Below are positions 1 through 18,291 of a stretch of DNA of 64,000 bases, piece after piece; positions within the stretch are counted from its first letter, which is position 1; every line of letters starts with the position of its first letter. Under the pieces are notes generated by a model. It worked only from the letters and a program-made list of their open reading frames with translations. It made no database searches and was not told the DNA's origin. Source of the stretch: Apium graveolens. Lineage: Eukaryota > Streptophyta > Magnoliopsida > Apiales > Apiaceae. A program made the translations under genes and the position numbers. The DNA lies in NCBI RefSeq assembly GCF_009905375.1, contig NC_133656.1, positions 237,606,396 through 237,670,395 on the forward strand, written 5' to 3'.

Positions 1-1141
1 TAATTATTCGCGGATTTTGATGGAGTTGATCCAAAATTTTTGTAAAATCTTGCAGATTTCGTGGAGTTTTTCAGAAATCCATCAAAATCTTATGTATTTT
101 AAAGAGATTTCAAAATATTGAAAATGTATTAGCAAATCCATCAAAATTCAAAACTGTTTAAACCGAAAAATGTGGTCTGGAACTTCGTGTCGGGTTTGAA
201 CTAAAAAATCAAAACCGAAATATTTGGACTGGAACAAATAATTATGCCAAGCTAGTCGGTCCTAAATATCAAAATTAAATATTAAAAATTATTTTGAAAT
301 AACTTATTCAATATACTTTCGATTTTCGATAATACCACTTAAATATCACTACCTAGACCGAGGGGGTTATACCGTACACAGCCTTACTCTCGTTTCGAAA
401 AATAAAGAGACTTTTTTCTCCTTTTTTCTCAAAAGACTCTCATATATGCACGCATAAGTGCTCTAGATACAAATAAATATATAATGATAGATAGTAATCA
501 ATCACTCTAAATTAATTGTCAACAACATTTTTTACCCAATTTGACATTTATCCTTAACATTTTTCTTCAAAATATTATTGATTATTTTTAATTTTCAAAA
601 TTTAAAAATTTGTTCAAGAATATATTATCGTATTAAATTTACCCAATAAAAGAATTTGTTTACCAGATAATAAAATATACATACAAATAAAATAAATAAA
701 TCATTGCATAATAGTCAATAGATAAACGGAAAGCTATTACTATATTACAAAATTATATGAAGACTTTCCGACAATAATTAATGGTGTACGAACAAATCTA
801 GGAAAACATTACCGTAAGAAGACAACCCATATGGAATCCGAGAAAATAGAGCGAGTAAATCTAGAGAGAGAGAATGAGAAGATCTAATTTCTAATTCACA
901 CTACTAGTGAGAAATAAGTGATTTTTATTTTCTTTTCTTGATTTTCTTGATTTGTTCACTTGGTTTCTTCTTATCTCTTGCCCAAAATTTCAGGAAAAGA
1001 TTGATCTTTCTTACATATTCTTGATTCTTGACACAGTCAACTGGTTGTGTTCTTATCTCTTACCCTAAGTTTTCGTAAAGGAATTATCTTTGTTATATGT
1101 TCTTGATTTTCTTGAGTCTTTCGTCAAGTTTCTTGCTTTAC
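1..1141. other. AT-rich upstream region of the kinase gene
   Basis: No coding frame of note. It is AT-rich DNA with degenerate short repeats of the type 'aaatccatcaaaat' at 50-160, as often seen in decayed MITEs. The distal promoter of the kinase gene probably lies here, but I cannot place a TATA box or transcription start with confidence. Confidence 0.4.
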
Positions 1142-1283
1142 AGTGAGAGAGATTGGGAGAGAGTGGGAGAGACAGGGAGATTGAGAGAGAGAGATTGGGA
1201 GAGTGAGGGAGAGAGGAAGGGAGGGAGGGAGAGAGAGAGAGATATTGAGAGAGGGAGGGAGAGAGAGAGAGATTGAGAGAGAG
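1142..1283 (+). repeat. GA-rich microsatellite in the leader of the kinase gene
   Basis: About 140 bp of imperfect (GA)n/(GGGA)n runs directly up to the start codon at 1284. Purine-rich GAGA tracts are common in plant 5' leaders and core promoters and may bind GAGA-type (BBR/BPC) factors. The frame of the gene stays open upstream but holds no ATG before 1284. Confidence 0.85.
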
Positions 1284-6936
<5,653 letters not shown>

Positions 6937-7570
6937 GTCTGAAAACCTCAGATCGTATACTCTAATCGATTTTCTTATATTATGAACTCAATGCAAACGT
7001 TTACGTATCTGTTGCATTATGACTTTATTTTCTTGATATAAAGATTCATAGTCTGTTTGGTAGTACTAACAAGTGTCCTGTCTCTGCGAAATGTTACTTA
7101 GGGCAAATCTAAATTTAGTTTTTGTTGATGCTTTTTTCGTTCTATGTACTTCTGGAAGGAAAAAACGTAGGCATGCTGAGCAAATTAAGGGTTCATATAG
7201 CTAGTCTCTCGGAGATGCTCTTAGAATCTTGTGCCAAGTTCATGAGCCTGTAGAAGGATCCTTTTAGCGATATCAATGAACCGTATCATGTTCATACAAC
7301 ATCACCGTCCCAGAATTTCGAAACAGCACGGCTGACGATAATTCAGTCTGCTTCGAAATAGGACCGGCTCCGGCAGCACTGCTTGTTTGTCATTCTAGCT
7401 AAAGTTCAAGAACCGATCGACACCTTAAAAGCCAGACGAAACTGGGACGAAACAGTAATGCTTTCATGATTCATCTTCAACAAGCTATTCAAATGTTCTA
7501 GTATATATTAATCAAATCAAAACCAATATTGTGCATGACTTTCGTCAATTAAATTCAAATTTTCGGTTTA
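6937..7570 (+). other. 3' untranslated and intergenic region after the kinase gene
   Basis: Follows the TGA at 6934-6936. No coding sequence is recognisable. AT-rich stretches that could serve as polyadenylation signals lie within the first 150 bases, but no single site stands out. Confidence 0.4.
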
Positions 7571-7799
7571 TACTACTCCGGTCCCAAATTAGTGGTCACT
7601 TTTATGCTATTATAAGGTATCTTGACCGTATATTTCCGTTGATTATTTTTTAAATATTCTTTTTGCGAATAAAAATTTAAATCTTAAACTATTATACACA
7701 AAAAAGAAATTTGAAAATAATTAACAGAAATATGCGGTCAAGACACGTTAAATTACGTGTAAAGGTCAAGTATGACCACTAATTTGGGATGGAGGGATA
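7571..7799. mobile_element. Stowaway-type MITE
   Basis: About 229 bp flanked by TA, with terminal inverted repeats of roughly 25 bp: left end ctccggtcccaaattag, right end ctaatttgggatggaggg. This is the CTCCCTCC/GTCCCAAATTA signature of Stowaway (Tc1/mariner-derived) elements. It has no coding capacity. It lies between the kinase gene and the truncated CLPTM1 copy. Confidence 0.85.
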
Positions 7800-8228
7800 A
7801 ATATATAATTGATTTTTTGGATTAAATATAAATTGGATGAGGACAACCCACCATAAATTTAAAAAAGAATCACGTGTTAATTTAAATCAAACATGTAAAT
7901 TAATTTAAGAAAAATATTATGATATCAAAACTGTTCTCAAATACAAAATGTTATGATATCAAAATTGTTCCCAAATACAGACGTGTAAAAAAACATGCTT
8001 AATAATATTTTTGATAATGAGATTGACCTCACATACATTCATAACTATACATTTCTATTTTTGTAGACGTGGCATAATTTCATTGGATAGCAATTGCTGT
8101 ACTTTCCACTAGAGAGAGGGAGAGAGAGAGAGAGACTCGTGCTAACTTTCCACTTTCCATAGAATTTTCAGTATGTGATTTGTAGATTCCGGGGGCATCT
8201 TTTTATTATGTAGTTGCAACATGTTGAA
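7800..8228. other. Intergenic AT-rich spacer
   Basis: No gene is seen. It holds a near-duplicate of 'atgatatcaaaa(c/t)tgttc(t/c)caaatac' at about 7920 and 7950 and a short (GA)n run at 8109-8135. No CLPTM1 N-terminal exons are recognisable here. Confidence 0.5.
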
Positions 8229-8295
8229 TATTGCCGAGTCCGATACTTGGACACGTGTCCATGTCGGACATTTCTAGCGAGTCCGAGTAACATAG
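8229..8295. mobile_element. MITE remnant abutting the first CLPTM1-like exon
   Basis: Contains gccgagtccga, ggacacgtgtccatgtc and gtccgagtaacatag, which match the ends and core of a widespread plant MITE family (tgttgctcggactct / agtccgagcaacata). The terminal 'acatag' sits directly before coding homology at 8296 and supplies the only AG there. A fuller relative is at 8701-9150. Confidence 0.55.
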
Positions 8296-11200
8296 ATCCA
8301 GAGTACCAACCCCTTTTTGCCTTTGGAAGGACATACCGTAGGTTTTTTATGTGTTTCATTCCACTGTTTATCGAAATTTGTATTTGGTTTATGCTAAATT
8401 GCCGTCTTTGTACTGCAGCTGTTGTGACATACTTGCCAAAGTCTAAAGCAGATAAAAAGAGGAGCCTCTTAGCAGATTCTGACGACAAGGGTGAACCTGC
8501 AACTGAGGTTTGTTCTAAAAAAATTGTGTTTCGCTGCTAAATTTTAAGAATGGCAAATTAATACCAAAATGTATAACCACTTTCTACTAATACACATATT
8601 TCCTGTAAATAAGGATATTATGAGCAAAGATGGCAACTTTGTTATACATGACAATTGACTTTATGTGCTTAACTTTGTTATGATAATTGTCGCATTATGC
8701 TGTGATGCTCGGACTCTTCGGAAAACCCAACCGTACCCGTGTACATAGGACACGACACTGACACCGACACTTGGATCCGGATCCGAATGCCATCAAGAAA
8801 ATGGACACTTCATCTCTGAAAACATAAAAGAACCTATCTCTAATTGTCTGTTATACGGTATAATTTAATCCTTTAACTTATAAAATTGTACCTGTTATAA
8901 ATTTATAGATAAAATAGATATTGTTTTACCCTTGTTTTTTAAAAGTTTATGTACTGTTTTATATAAAATGATAGGTATTTGCTTATAGAAAGTATCATAT
9001 TATGTTTAAAATAGTAATTGTCGTGTCCAAATCCAAGTGTTGGATCCTTAAAAAACGTGTCCCCGAGTCTTTGATTTTCAAGTTCGAAGAATCGGACTCT
9101 CAGACTTGTGTCCGTGTCCGGTCCATCTAATAGAGTCTGAGCATCATAGGCATTATGAATATATGATGTTGTTCCTAAGTGCTTCCTACTAAAGTAATAA
9201 AGTAATCACTATCCCCATGGCCCTTTTGATACTTGAAATATAAGATTAAAAGAATTGAAAAACAAACATTTATCCTTGAAACTCCGCAATAACTCAAGAT
9301 CATAAAAATGTATCAATTCCTTCGGTAGAGAACATGTACTAAAAAAAAGTTGGAATCATTTCCCCTGATGCTGGACAACTATGGAAAAAGTCAAAAGTAG
9401 TATAGGAAATTACTAAATAAGAGATAATAGATTCATCCCTGATTCCCTGCAAAGTATCAACTGCAAGTTAAAAAGTCTATCAATTTTAGCTTATAATATT
9501 CAGCTTTGATTCACATATATCATCTTATAACTAATTTCCTATTAGTATATAGACTTTGAAGTTCGAACTACTGATGAACCACTTCTGTATTACTATTAGC
9601 ATAATTTTTTACTAAGATTATTGTTATTGGTGTAATTTGTTTATGTCAATGTAAAGTTCTCCATCGCCATGATTAGAGTTTGTTTAGGAGAAGTACATAT
9701 TCAGTAAGAGAAGACACAATTTGACGTAATTGCAAACTAAGTTAGGAATACAAATACGAGATAAATGATAAGTACATGCATGTAATGATTATCAGGAAAC
9801 AAAATAGTGTAACATGTAATATTTTGCATTACAGGGATTAGTCTTAGCAGAAAGTGTGTGAAAATAATTAAACCTGTCAAATTTAAATGAAGTGTCTAGC
9901 TGTCATAGTTCACGACTGCATTTACAAAATAATGTCATTTTATGCAATAAGATAAAACAGTTAATCTAGTAGTTGCATTTAGCACCTCAAATAGCCTTGA
10001 CTAATTTAACTACATCGTTATCACTCGATGCCAGAAAAAAGGAGTATAGTTACTTTAATCTTATAAATTAAGATGGCAATAGGTATACTTAATTACTTAC
10101 TATTATCATCATCATCATCATTATCTCATGAGCTTACAGCTTATGTTAGTTCTATTCAAGTAGAACTAGTATGCCAGTTGGTTGTACAGTTGCATCCTTT
10201 TATCTCATTTTCTCTAATAATTAGAGGTCTATGAACTCAATAAGGTTTAATTTTCTTCAGGTAATTGAAGATGCTCAAGCTGATTTAAAGGATGATGGCC
10301 CCGTGGAATGGATATCCTGTTTCAAGTGAGGAGGAGAAACCGAAGAGAATATGTGTTTTTCATAAGTAAAACTACATCTTCTCGTTCACCTTTTCAATTG
10401 ACACAAATACATGCAGATATATACTCAACGCACACCCAGAGTGGTGGCTAAAAAACTAGGAGCTAAACCTGCAACTTCCTGACTTATTCAAACTGTTAGC
10501 ACTACTCCACTAACTCCTAATAAAACTAAACTGCCTACAGACTTAGTCACTGTTGTTTAAAAACAAATACATCAGCTTTATTTTACTAAACAAAACAAAT
10601 AAATAATAACTAAGTTTAAGATTATTCCAACATATCCTACTGGAGGCCGAATGTCACCATCAATTTGGTAGATGATTTTACCAAGTAAGTTAGCTACTAC
10701 TATGTATCCGTTCAGTTGTCCTACGTAATAAATTGTTGCAGTTTAGGTGCTTTTTTCTTTGGTCAAAGAGGGCTTTGTCAAATATTCATTTTAATATTTA
10801 TACATGACCTGGATTTCGCAGAAAATGTTTTTGGACTGGTTTTTAAATGTCATTTCAGATCCATAGAGACCTGCAAGGCCTCTCAACCATGCATGACTTT
10901 TTAATTTGTACTCTGTTGGTATTGATTTGGATATATATCAAAAAAAATACATATTGTTTTAAAGGTGGCGGAAATCTTGTTGGATATTTGACGAAGCAAA
11001 GCAAAGAGACTGAATGGCTGAAATTATTAGAAAGAAAAAAAATTTACAACTTCTTTTTATTCTAGTAATGCTTTTGGTTTAGTTTGTTCATCATCACTTA
11101 TTATTCCAGTTATACTAGTTGTGCACTCATTGTTTGTGTGTTCTCTTTAATATGTTGTGACCACTACACAAAAGAAGCACAATGTTCCTTAATATTTCAG

Positions 11201-13832
11201 AAGGACTTCTGCTTCCTTAGCCTTGCAATCTTTCAATAAATTGCTTTTTCTTATTAGCAAGATGTTTGTGGTAATAATTTAAACTTCTTGAATTCTTTTG
11301 CAGATACACCAACAATGCCATCCCACCAAATATTGCCCCCTGTATCCTCAACTTATATATTCCATCTCCGTAAATTTTATACTTTGTTACTTTGGCTTCT
11401 TTAGTTCTTTTGTTTCTGGTGACAATCCTGATCATATGGCTGCTTAATATTTTCTATCATGTTTTGCTTTAAGAAAAGTTAAGTTAGATAATAGTACAAG
11501 GGAATGAAATCAAATTGAACACTTGTTAAACATCTGTTTGTTTTATGTATACCAAATGTGTGTTAAATGGTGTTGAGTTTCTTGACTTGAAATTGCAGAC
11601 TTGAATGTTGAACCTGGTGCAGGGGGTTACTATCCAACCATTTATTTTAATGAGTTTTGGTTACTTAAAGAGAAGTTAATACCCATCAATGAAACAGTGA
11701 CAAAATTGTTAGAATAATATAAGATCCTAGAAAGGGCCATTCTCTAACACCTTGAGGTTTTAGAGTAACCGGTTCCTTGACAAAAGTTACCATTTCATCT
11801 TGAAGTGGGTCCCATCAGCATGACCAAGTGGCAATTATTTCTGCAGATTGACCAGTCATTCCAGATTCACCGTAGTTATGGAAGCATGCTTGAAGGTGAA
11901 GCTGATGAACTAAAGGTAATGTCTATATTTTTCTTTAAGCTAATACTTAAAGGTGATGCATTGTTGTTAAAAAGTCGACTGCTGCTAGTAGATGTATTTC
12001 TCGTGATGTTTATTTAAATAAAGGTATTAGCAGCCCCAAATAGTCCCTGTGCTTGTAATTAAAACTAGGAATATGATTTTAGTGTTCTCTTTACAGAGTT
12101 TTTGAAATGTTACTGTCCCATGCAATTGTTACAGTCTCCTTGGATGAATTTGGCTGCAAATGTTACTCCTAATCTCTTATAATAAATTATAATCTAATTG
12201 GGCGTTCTGTAAGGATTATTGAGATTGATGTTTTGTTCCCTTTTCAGAGAGTATTCTTGGAGGGAAATCCTTACCTTCTGATGATTACTATGGTTGTCTC
12301 ATTACTTCATTCAGTATTCGACTTTTTGGCATTTAAGAATGGTATACAATTTTATCTAAACTGGCAGGTTATCATGTTCCAAAATACTTATCTTGTAATT
12401 TTTATGAACTAATATTATCTTCTGTGCAGATATTCAGTTTTGGAACAAAACAAGTCTATGGAAGGACTCTCAGCAAAATCCGTCGTTGTAAGCTTCATTT
12501 GTCAGTTAGTTGTCTTCCTCTACTTGCTTGACATCTACTTGCTTGACAACGACACTTCATGGATGATCCTTGCAAGTTCTGGGGTGGGTTGCTGTATTGA
12601 GTTCTGGAAAATTGGGAAGGCCATGCACATCGAGGTATTACACATGTCTATACATTTTTCTTTGTGAAATCTGGTTCTGGTTTCTATTATTAATTGAGGG
12701 TGAGGGGTGTTTGGTCTCTGTGTGGCAAGTGTTTAAAAAGTGAGTAAAGTAGTGGGACCGATTAATATTATATGTATAAAGTGAGTATAGTGGAGGTAAG
12801 TAGTGGATGTAGTTATTTTAAAAATTATAAAAAGTTTACTATTTTTGGAAAATTTTGAAATGTAAATAATTGGAAGAGACATCCCAAAAAGGAAAGTGTA
12901 AACAAATGGGAGGTACAGAGTGAGTATTATTATGTGAAAAATCATCTTTTTTTATCAATTTATTCAGGTTGATAGATCCGGAAGCATTCCTAGGTTGAGG
13001 TTCCGTGATCGTGAATCATATGCCGGCAACAAGACAAAGGAGTATGATGATCTTGCAATGAAGTATTTGTCATATGTGCTCTTTTTACTTGTTGCATGCT
13101 CTTCTGCTTATTCTCTTAAGTATGAACGTCACAAGAGTTGGTACTCATGGATCCTATCATCACTTACAAGCTGCGTTTACATGTTTGGTAAACACATAAA
13201 TTCTCTTCTCCAAGTTCTATCTTTCTATATCTGTACCTACTTTCTCCAACTGTTCATCAACTACAAGCTGCAATCCGTGGCACATCTACCTTGTAGACAA
13301 ATGACATACAAGTTTCTAAATACGATTATCGATGATCTTTTTGCCTTTGCCATAAAAATGCCACTGCTGCACCGTCTTTCTGTTCTCCGAGATGGTATGT
13401 TCTGGTTACAATATTCACAGTTGCTTGAGTTCAAGATTTCCTAGACAATAGCTCTGAAAGAACTCAGCTGCATTATGACAAGGGTTCTTTCTTTCGTGAT
13501 GTCCTGCTTACAGTTAATTTGTTATAGGCCTGTAGAGTCAATTCTGTGTATAGCCAAAAAAATTAATCTTGCTATATTAACTACTTAACCTGGAAGGACT
13601 TGATTCCTTTTGACCCATGTCACGTCATTATTGTGAATGACCTGCTTGCTGATACGATTCTGTATTTCTGTTTACAGATGTTATATTTCTGATTTACCTC
13701 TATCAGAGATGGGTCTATCCAGTAGACCGGAAACGAGTAAATGAGTTTGGTTTTGCTGGTGAGGATGTAGATCAGGCCTCCGGGAGCACAGATGTAGCAG
13801 CCGTGAATGAAGAGGAGAAGAAAACTAACTGA
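8296..13832 (+). pseudogene. CLPTM1-like membrane protein gene, 5'-truncated and frameshifted
   Basis: Matches plant CLPTM1-family multi-pass membrane proteins (cleft lip and palate transmembrane protein 1 homologues). Exon-like blocks: 8296-8337, 8419-8507, 10261-10325, 10646-10684, 11304-11341, 11599-~11709, 11787-11915, 12248-12341, 12430-12634, 12968-13187, 13215-13394, 13678-13832 (TGA). Recognisable motifs include DPEYQPLFAFGRT, VEWIS, FLQIDQSFQIHRSYGSML, SYAGNKTKEYDDLAMKYLSY, MTYKFLNTIIDDLFAF and YQRWVYPVD. Defects: the N-terminal third is absent; one base is missing near 12445, before NKSMEGL, shifting the frame; five codons are duplicated (LLDIYLLD); the junction near 11700-11787 lacks good splice sites in phase; and the GFIMMCPQ block near 13220 is scrambled. 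Most likely a pseudogene. A sequencing error could explain only the single-base gap. Confidence 0.85.
8701..9150. mobile_element. MITE with GATGCTCGGACTCT ends, inside an intron
   Basis: Left end gatgctcggactct and right end agagtctgagcatc are inverted repeats. Internal sequence is rich in gacacg/cgtgtcc and ggatccggatcc, typical of the family that carries 'gctcggactct' termini in asterids. About 450 bp, no coding capacity. It lies within the intron between the CLPTM1-like blocks at 8507 and 10261. Confidence 0.65.
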
Positions 13833-15256
13833 GCTGGTTTGTATGCAGAATTTTGTTGCAGTTTTGTTTATAGATTTAAATCAGCTACCTTTGTAATATT
13901 CAATCAGTTTTGTATGCAGATTTTTCTTCCAGTTTTGTTTATAGAATTAAATCAGCTTGGCAGAGGTGTAAAACATTTCTTTACTAATGATAAAATTTAT
14001 GGCTCCAAATTTCTTGTAGAGAGAAGAGAACCAGTTCAGCTGATTGTCAAGTTAAGCAGCCTACAGTTTTTAAACCCCCCAAATTTTATTTTTTAGTCAG
14101 TTTCTGTATGCAGAATTTTGTTCTGATTACTTTACAGAGTTGAACACACCATCAGTCAACAAAATTTCTCATGACAACGATGATATTTCCAAAATACAGA
14201 AGTGAAAAGTCTGATGTAGCTAAGGCAAGCTTAGACAAGGCAAGCTTAAATACCGTCACAAAAAAAAGTCAAACTTAAAAACTTTTCTGATTAGGAACAA
14301 TTCACAATTACTTGCCTTAACGTCAAATAGAATAGCTTTGCTAACATATATATTCTTCGAAATCTCTAATAATACTCGATCCGATTTAAATTACAAAAAG
14401 CCCGACCCGATACGATCCCGCCCAAAAAAAAGCCCGGTTACGCCTGTCTCGAGGGTCCAAACAGGCTCTGACATTTTCGAAAAACCCAACTCGGCCCCGT
14501 CAAAGTCAAAACCCGAAAAACCCGAGCTTTTTAAAACCTGGTCAAAGCCCGGCCCGGTGGGCTTTCCACCTTTTTCTCCTTGGTAAGTAATGCAAGACTT
14601 GCTATGGTTTACTGACTATTAACCATGTCCACGGTCAGGCGGGTCTATTTTTACAGATGCATTTTACATATCAAGCATTGTTTTAAACATCTCGCAGGCT
14701 ATAGGTGAAATAGTTGGTAAAACAAACCAGCTAGTTATATATGCAATACCATGATGCCTGACCACCCGAGCTACTTACATTATACATGCAACGCCATGAT
14801 GCTTAAACAACTAACGGAACGGCTTTGACTAGTTGCAAAACTAACTAAACACCAGTGAAACAGCAGTGAATTATCTTGTGCAGGCATGCAATGGCCTAAC
14901 CTAGTATTTCGATTGCATAAAGGTCAGCCAAATGTCATACAAAAGAAACAACCATAGATGTAGAGAACAGTTAGGTGGAAGACCATGAAAAACCATTAAA
15001 GTACCATCGATCAGCATCCATAATAATGGGGCCAATCAAGGAAACCCGATTAAAAATCCTTCGTAGGAACCCACAAAGAGCAAACTGAACCTTGCTTTTT
15101 GTAAGCACCAAGTTCTGATATGAAGCCTAAAGCTTCATATCATTAGTTTCATCAAAAGTTTCAGTTTTATGATTCTAAAATGCATTTATCTTAAGATCAA
15201 GTTCTGCTACTGCTCTCCTCACTCATTCTCTCCCCAGGACATCTGGCGATCTTCCT
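13833..15256. other. Intergenic region between the CLPTM1 copy and SGS3
   Basis: The first part is a degenerate duplicated 3' segment: 'tgtatgcagaatttt..ccagttttgtttatag' recurs at 13850, 13912 and 14107. 14395-14580 is a GC-richer patch of repeated CCCGACCCG/GGCCCGG-like words with no convincing reading frame, probably a repeat fragment. The 3' untranslated end of SGS3 (minus strand) lies just right of about 15050. Confidence 0.45.
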
Positions 15257-18200
15257 TTAACTGATACTGTTGTACTTCTCCATAAGCCGTGCCAAATCTT
15301 CATCGAACTCCTTTTCAAGCTTCACATCTTCCTCATACCGCTGTTTCTTTAATTCAGCCTTCCGATCTTCTAGATCTTTGAGAAGTTTGTCCCGTTCTTC
15401 AGCAAAGTTGTCCATGTCCTTTTGCTGAGACAATATCAACGAAGTACCCTGCTTGATCCTATTTCATGGAAAAAAAAGACAGAAGAGAAGGGGTAAACAC
15501 AAGAAATGTAACTAATTATGGCAACGAATCCGGGCAGTAAGAAACCAAGTAAAACACAGGGAGAAAATAACACTTTCATTTCTCAATACAGTAACACAAT
15601 ACAACTACAGACAACATATTTAGCTCAAGTTCTAGCAGTTGGCCTCATTGATATAAGCTGCATCCCACAATGACACAGTTAAAAAGGCTTACAAGCTCAG
15701 TCGGAAAAGCTTACACAAGATGCAACTCGTACAGAATACAATTAAGAACCAATGGAGGGAGATGATAACTAAATACCGACTAAAACTTAGCAAGGAAAAC
15801 CAGTAACACGATTTAAATATGAAATCAGTCTACAACATGACAAGCAGACAAACCCAAGGGCTAAATATTTCACAAAATACAAAATTGTTACCATACACCT
15901 CATGGTTAACATCCACACAAGCCAAAAGGTCCAACAAGTGGTAGCTTACTAACATCACCAATCATGCAGAAACTGTTACAATACCCTCGTTAAACTTGAA
16001 CTGAATCTCACCATATTTTTTTAAGGAACAGAAAAGAACATGTGCATAACATGAGTATCGCTGTTCACATACTATTTGCATTTTACCTGGATTGACGATC
16101 CGCGGCTGAAGGATTTTCCATATAGATCTTCATCTTTTCTCGTTTTTCTTGTTGCATTTTCTCAAAGTTCTCCTCCATCTCATTGCGGGCTTCTTGAATA
16201 CGCCTGAAATGCTCTTGATAAAATTCCTCCTGGTAGTCCATCTAAAGAAAGATAAATTTCCCAACCTCAGTTAAAAATGCACCCAATAGCTTTTCTTTAA
16301 TAAAAAATATCACTATCAGCAATTAGAAAAATGAAGCTGACCACTACAGATGTGACAAACAAGATGTGACAACTGAAGATACCGAATGTAAATGAATTGT
16401 GCAGTAGAGACTAACATAAACTTGCACAGAGTTCCAAACAGTCTTTACAATATTTGCCTATCTATTATAAAGGATTGGTGATTACCGCCTCTTTGGTTTG
16501 CTCGTGGTGCATCTTGGTCCTCTGTCGCACTATGCGATTATCTTCCAGGGTCTTGCGCAATCTCACAGTCAAGGCATCAAACGACTCTTCAAGTGCTTTT
16601 GAATGTTTCTTCTCCTTCACAGCTTTGTTCTTGTAAAAGTTGAGGAGATGATTGTCCTCGTTCATCTGCTTCATTGGGTTAACTACCATCTCCTCGTATG
16701 ATCTCATCTCAAACTTGAGTTTGGATTTGCCTAGCCAGTCAAATATAAGAAAAATATACTTACTATAGAAGAGGAAAATGAGGAAACGGGTACTCTTAAC
16801 ACAAGAAATTGGACAAAATAGTGGACCTTGAGAATGCTGATTAAATCTATCAATATCTCCTTTATCTGCCATATAACCATACAGCAGGCGCTGGCCGCCA
16901 GGGAGAAACAGCTTCGGTCGACGATCCCAAGCTTCACGGTTCGTTCCTCCTTCCTCAAAATGCTTGCTTAATCGCTCAGCCTCCAAATAACCAACAGCTG
17001 AGGCCTCAAAGATGAGGACACTCATACCTCGATGCCCTTGCGGGCCATATGAGTGTCGTGATCTTACTGCTGCATAATTATTGAAGTACTCCAGAAGCTC
17101 AGCATTCCCCATCCCAATCCACTGAAAATGCAATATTAAGTAAAAGGTAAGGCACAAGAAAGTAAGAAACAAACAGACAAAGAAAGAATTGATCAAGGGG
17201 CGGGAGGCCGTTTTCCCATTGGAAGCTACATTTGTCACTCAAAAAATAAAGGGTGCAATATCCAATAGCATATAAAAGAAAATTTACCTTTCCATTATCA
17301 TCCTTGTCTAATTGTGTGTTCATAATCATTACCATTGGCGGCCATACTATTTCCCTGTCACGTACAGCGGTTTCATTTAGACCCTTCCACTTTCCAAAAG
17401 CTTCTCCAGCAGGGATTACAGATGTTCCCCTCCTACGCAGCTCCTCATCCAACAGTTTAGCAAGTACCCTGTGGGCCTTAGCCCTTCTTTTGCCTTTAGT
17501 TTTCGCATGGGTCATCAGGGGCTGCAGTCCCCTATACCAGTCAATTGCACCAGGACCGCCATGACATGCTGGGCAATGCCACTGCCTATCAGGTTCACTG
17601 ATTTCCTCTACCTTCAAGCCATCTAAGGTTTCAAAGAAGCCCTTAAGTAATGTACTTTTCTTCAGAGTCTCATGACTCTTTTGGCTTTCATCAGAGTCAT
17701 ATTCATCTGAGTCGTAAATATCTTCGTTATTAAAATCCTCTTCATCACCACTTTTCTCATCATCCTGCTCGTCCTCCTTGTCATCTGTAGGGTTGAGACC
17801 GGGTACATTATCCGCTTTTACGACCTGAGACGGTTCACTGCGCCACTGCCACCCATTCTCAAGAGGAGGAGGTATAACAGCTGGTTGATCATAATGGTGC
17901 CCATACTCTTTAGAAGAAGATTGATTCCAGCCTCTGCCAGCAGGTGCAAAGGTATTGGCCAAACCCTTTCCTGCCCATGCATTAACATGCTGCTTATTTC
18001 CTGGCCAGGCATTGGAAGGCCCCTTAGCCCCTGTCCGGGGATTGCCTGATACTTTCGCACTGGAGTTCTGAATCCCCCCATTTCCAACAAGTCTATTTCT
18101 GGGCTTTCTAGCTACCTCCTCCCAGCCTCCATCCTGTTCAGAATCTAGACTTACGGCTGACATACTATCAGCCACCTGATCAGCCCAGCGATCAGAAACT

Positions 18201-18286
18201 TGAGCGACATTTTTTCCCTTAGCTAATTCAGCTGAACCAGCAGTAGGCAGCTTCGCACCAGAACCTCCCCCTATTCTTGAACTCAT
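15257..18286 (-). CDS. SGS3, suppressor of gene silencing 3
   Basis: Plant RNA-silencing cofactor. In the known family it binds dsRNA with a 5' overhang and works with RDR6 in cytoplasmic siRNA bodies to make trans-acting siRNAs and antiviral or transgene siRNAs. Exons in transcript order: 18286-17288, 17121-16827, 16730-16486, 16241-16087, 15458-15257, giving 631 residues (Arabidopsis about 625). N-terminal Gly/Asn/Trp-rich and acidic low-complexity region (to about 210); zf-XS zinc finger with C238, C241, H260 and H272; XS domain about 312-420 (VWPPMVMIMNT, GMGNAELLEYF, SYGPQGHRGM); C-terminal coiled coil about 450-625. All splice sites are GT-AG and in phase, so the gene looks intact. The coding exons are preceded by a long leader intron (18292-21236). 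Confidence 0.95.
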
Positions 18287-18291
18287 AGTTC

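Noticed and set aside
8296..13832. Intact CLPTM1 gene
   Set aside because: The N-terminal exons are absent, one exon is out of frame by a base, and two exon junctions do not fit the family.
14338..14586. 82-codon Pro/Lys/Ser-rich frame
   Set aside because: It lies in a CCCGACCCG-type repetitive patch and has no domain; better explained as a repeat fragment.
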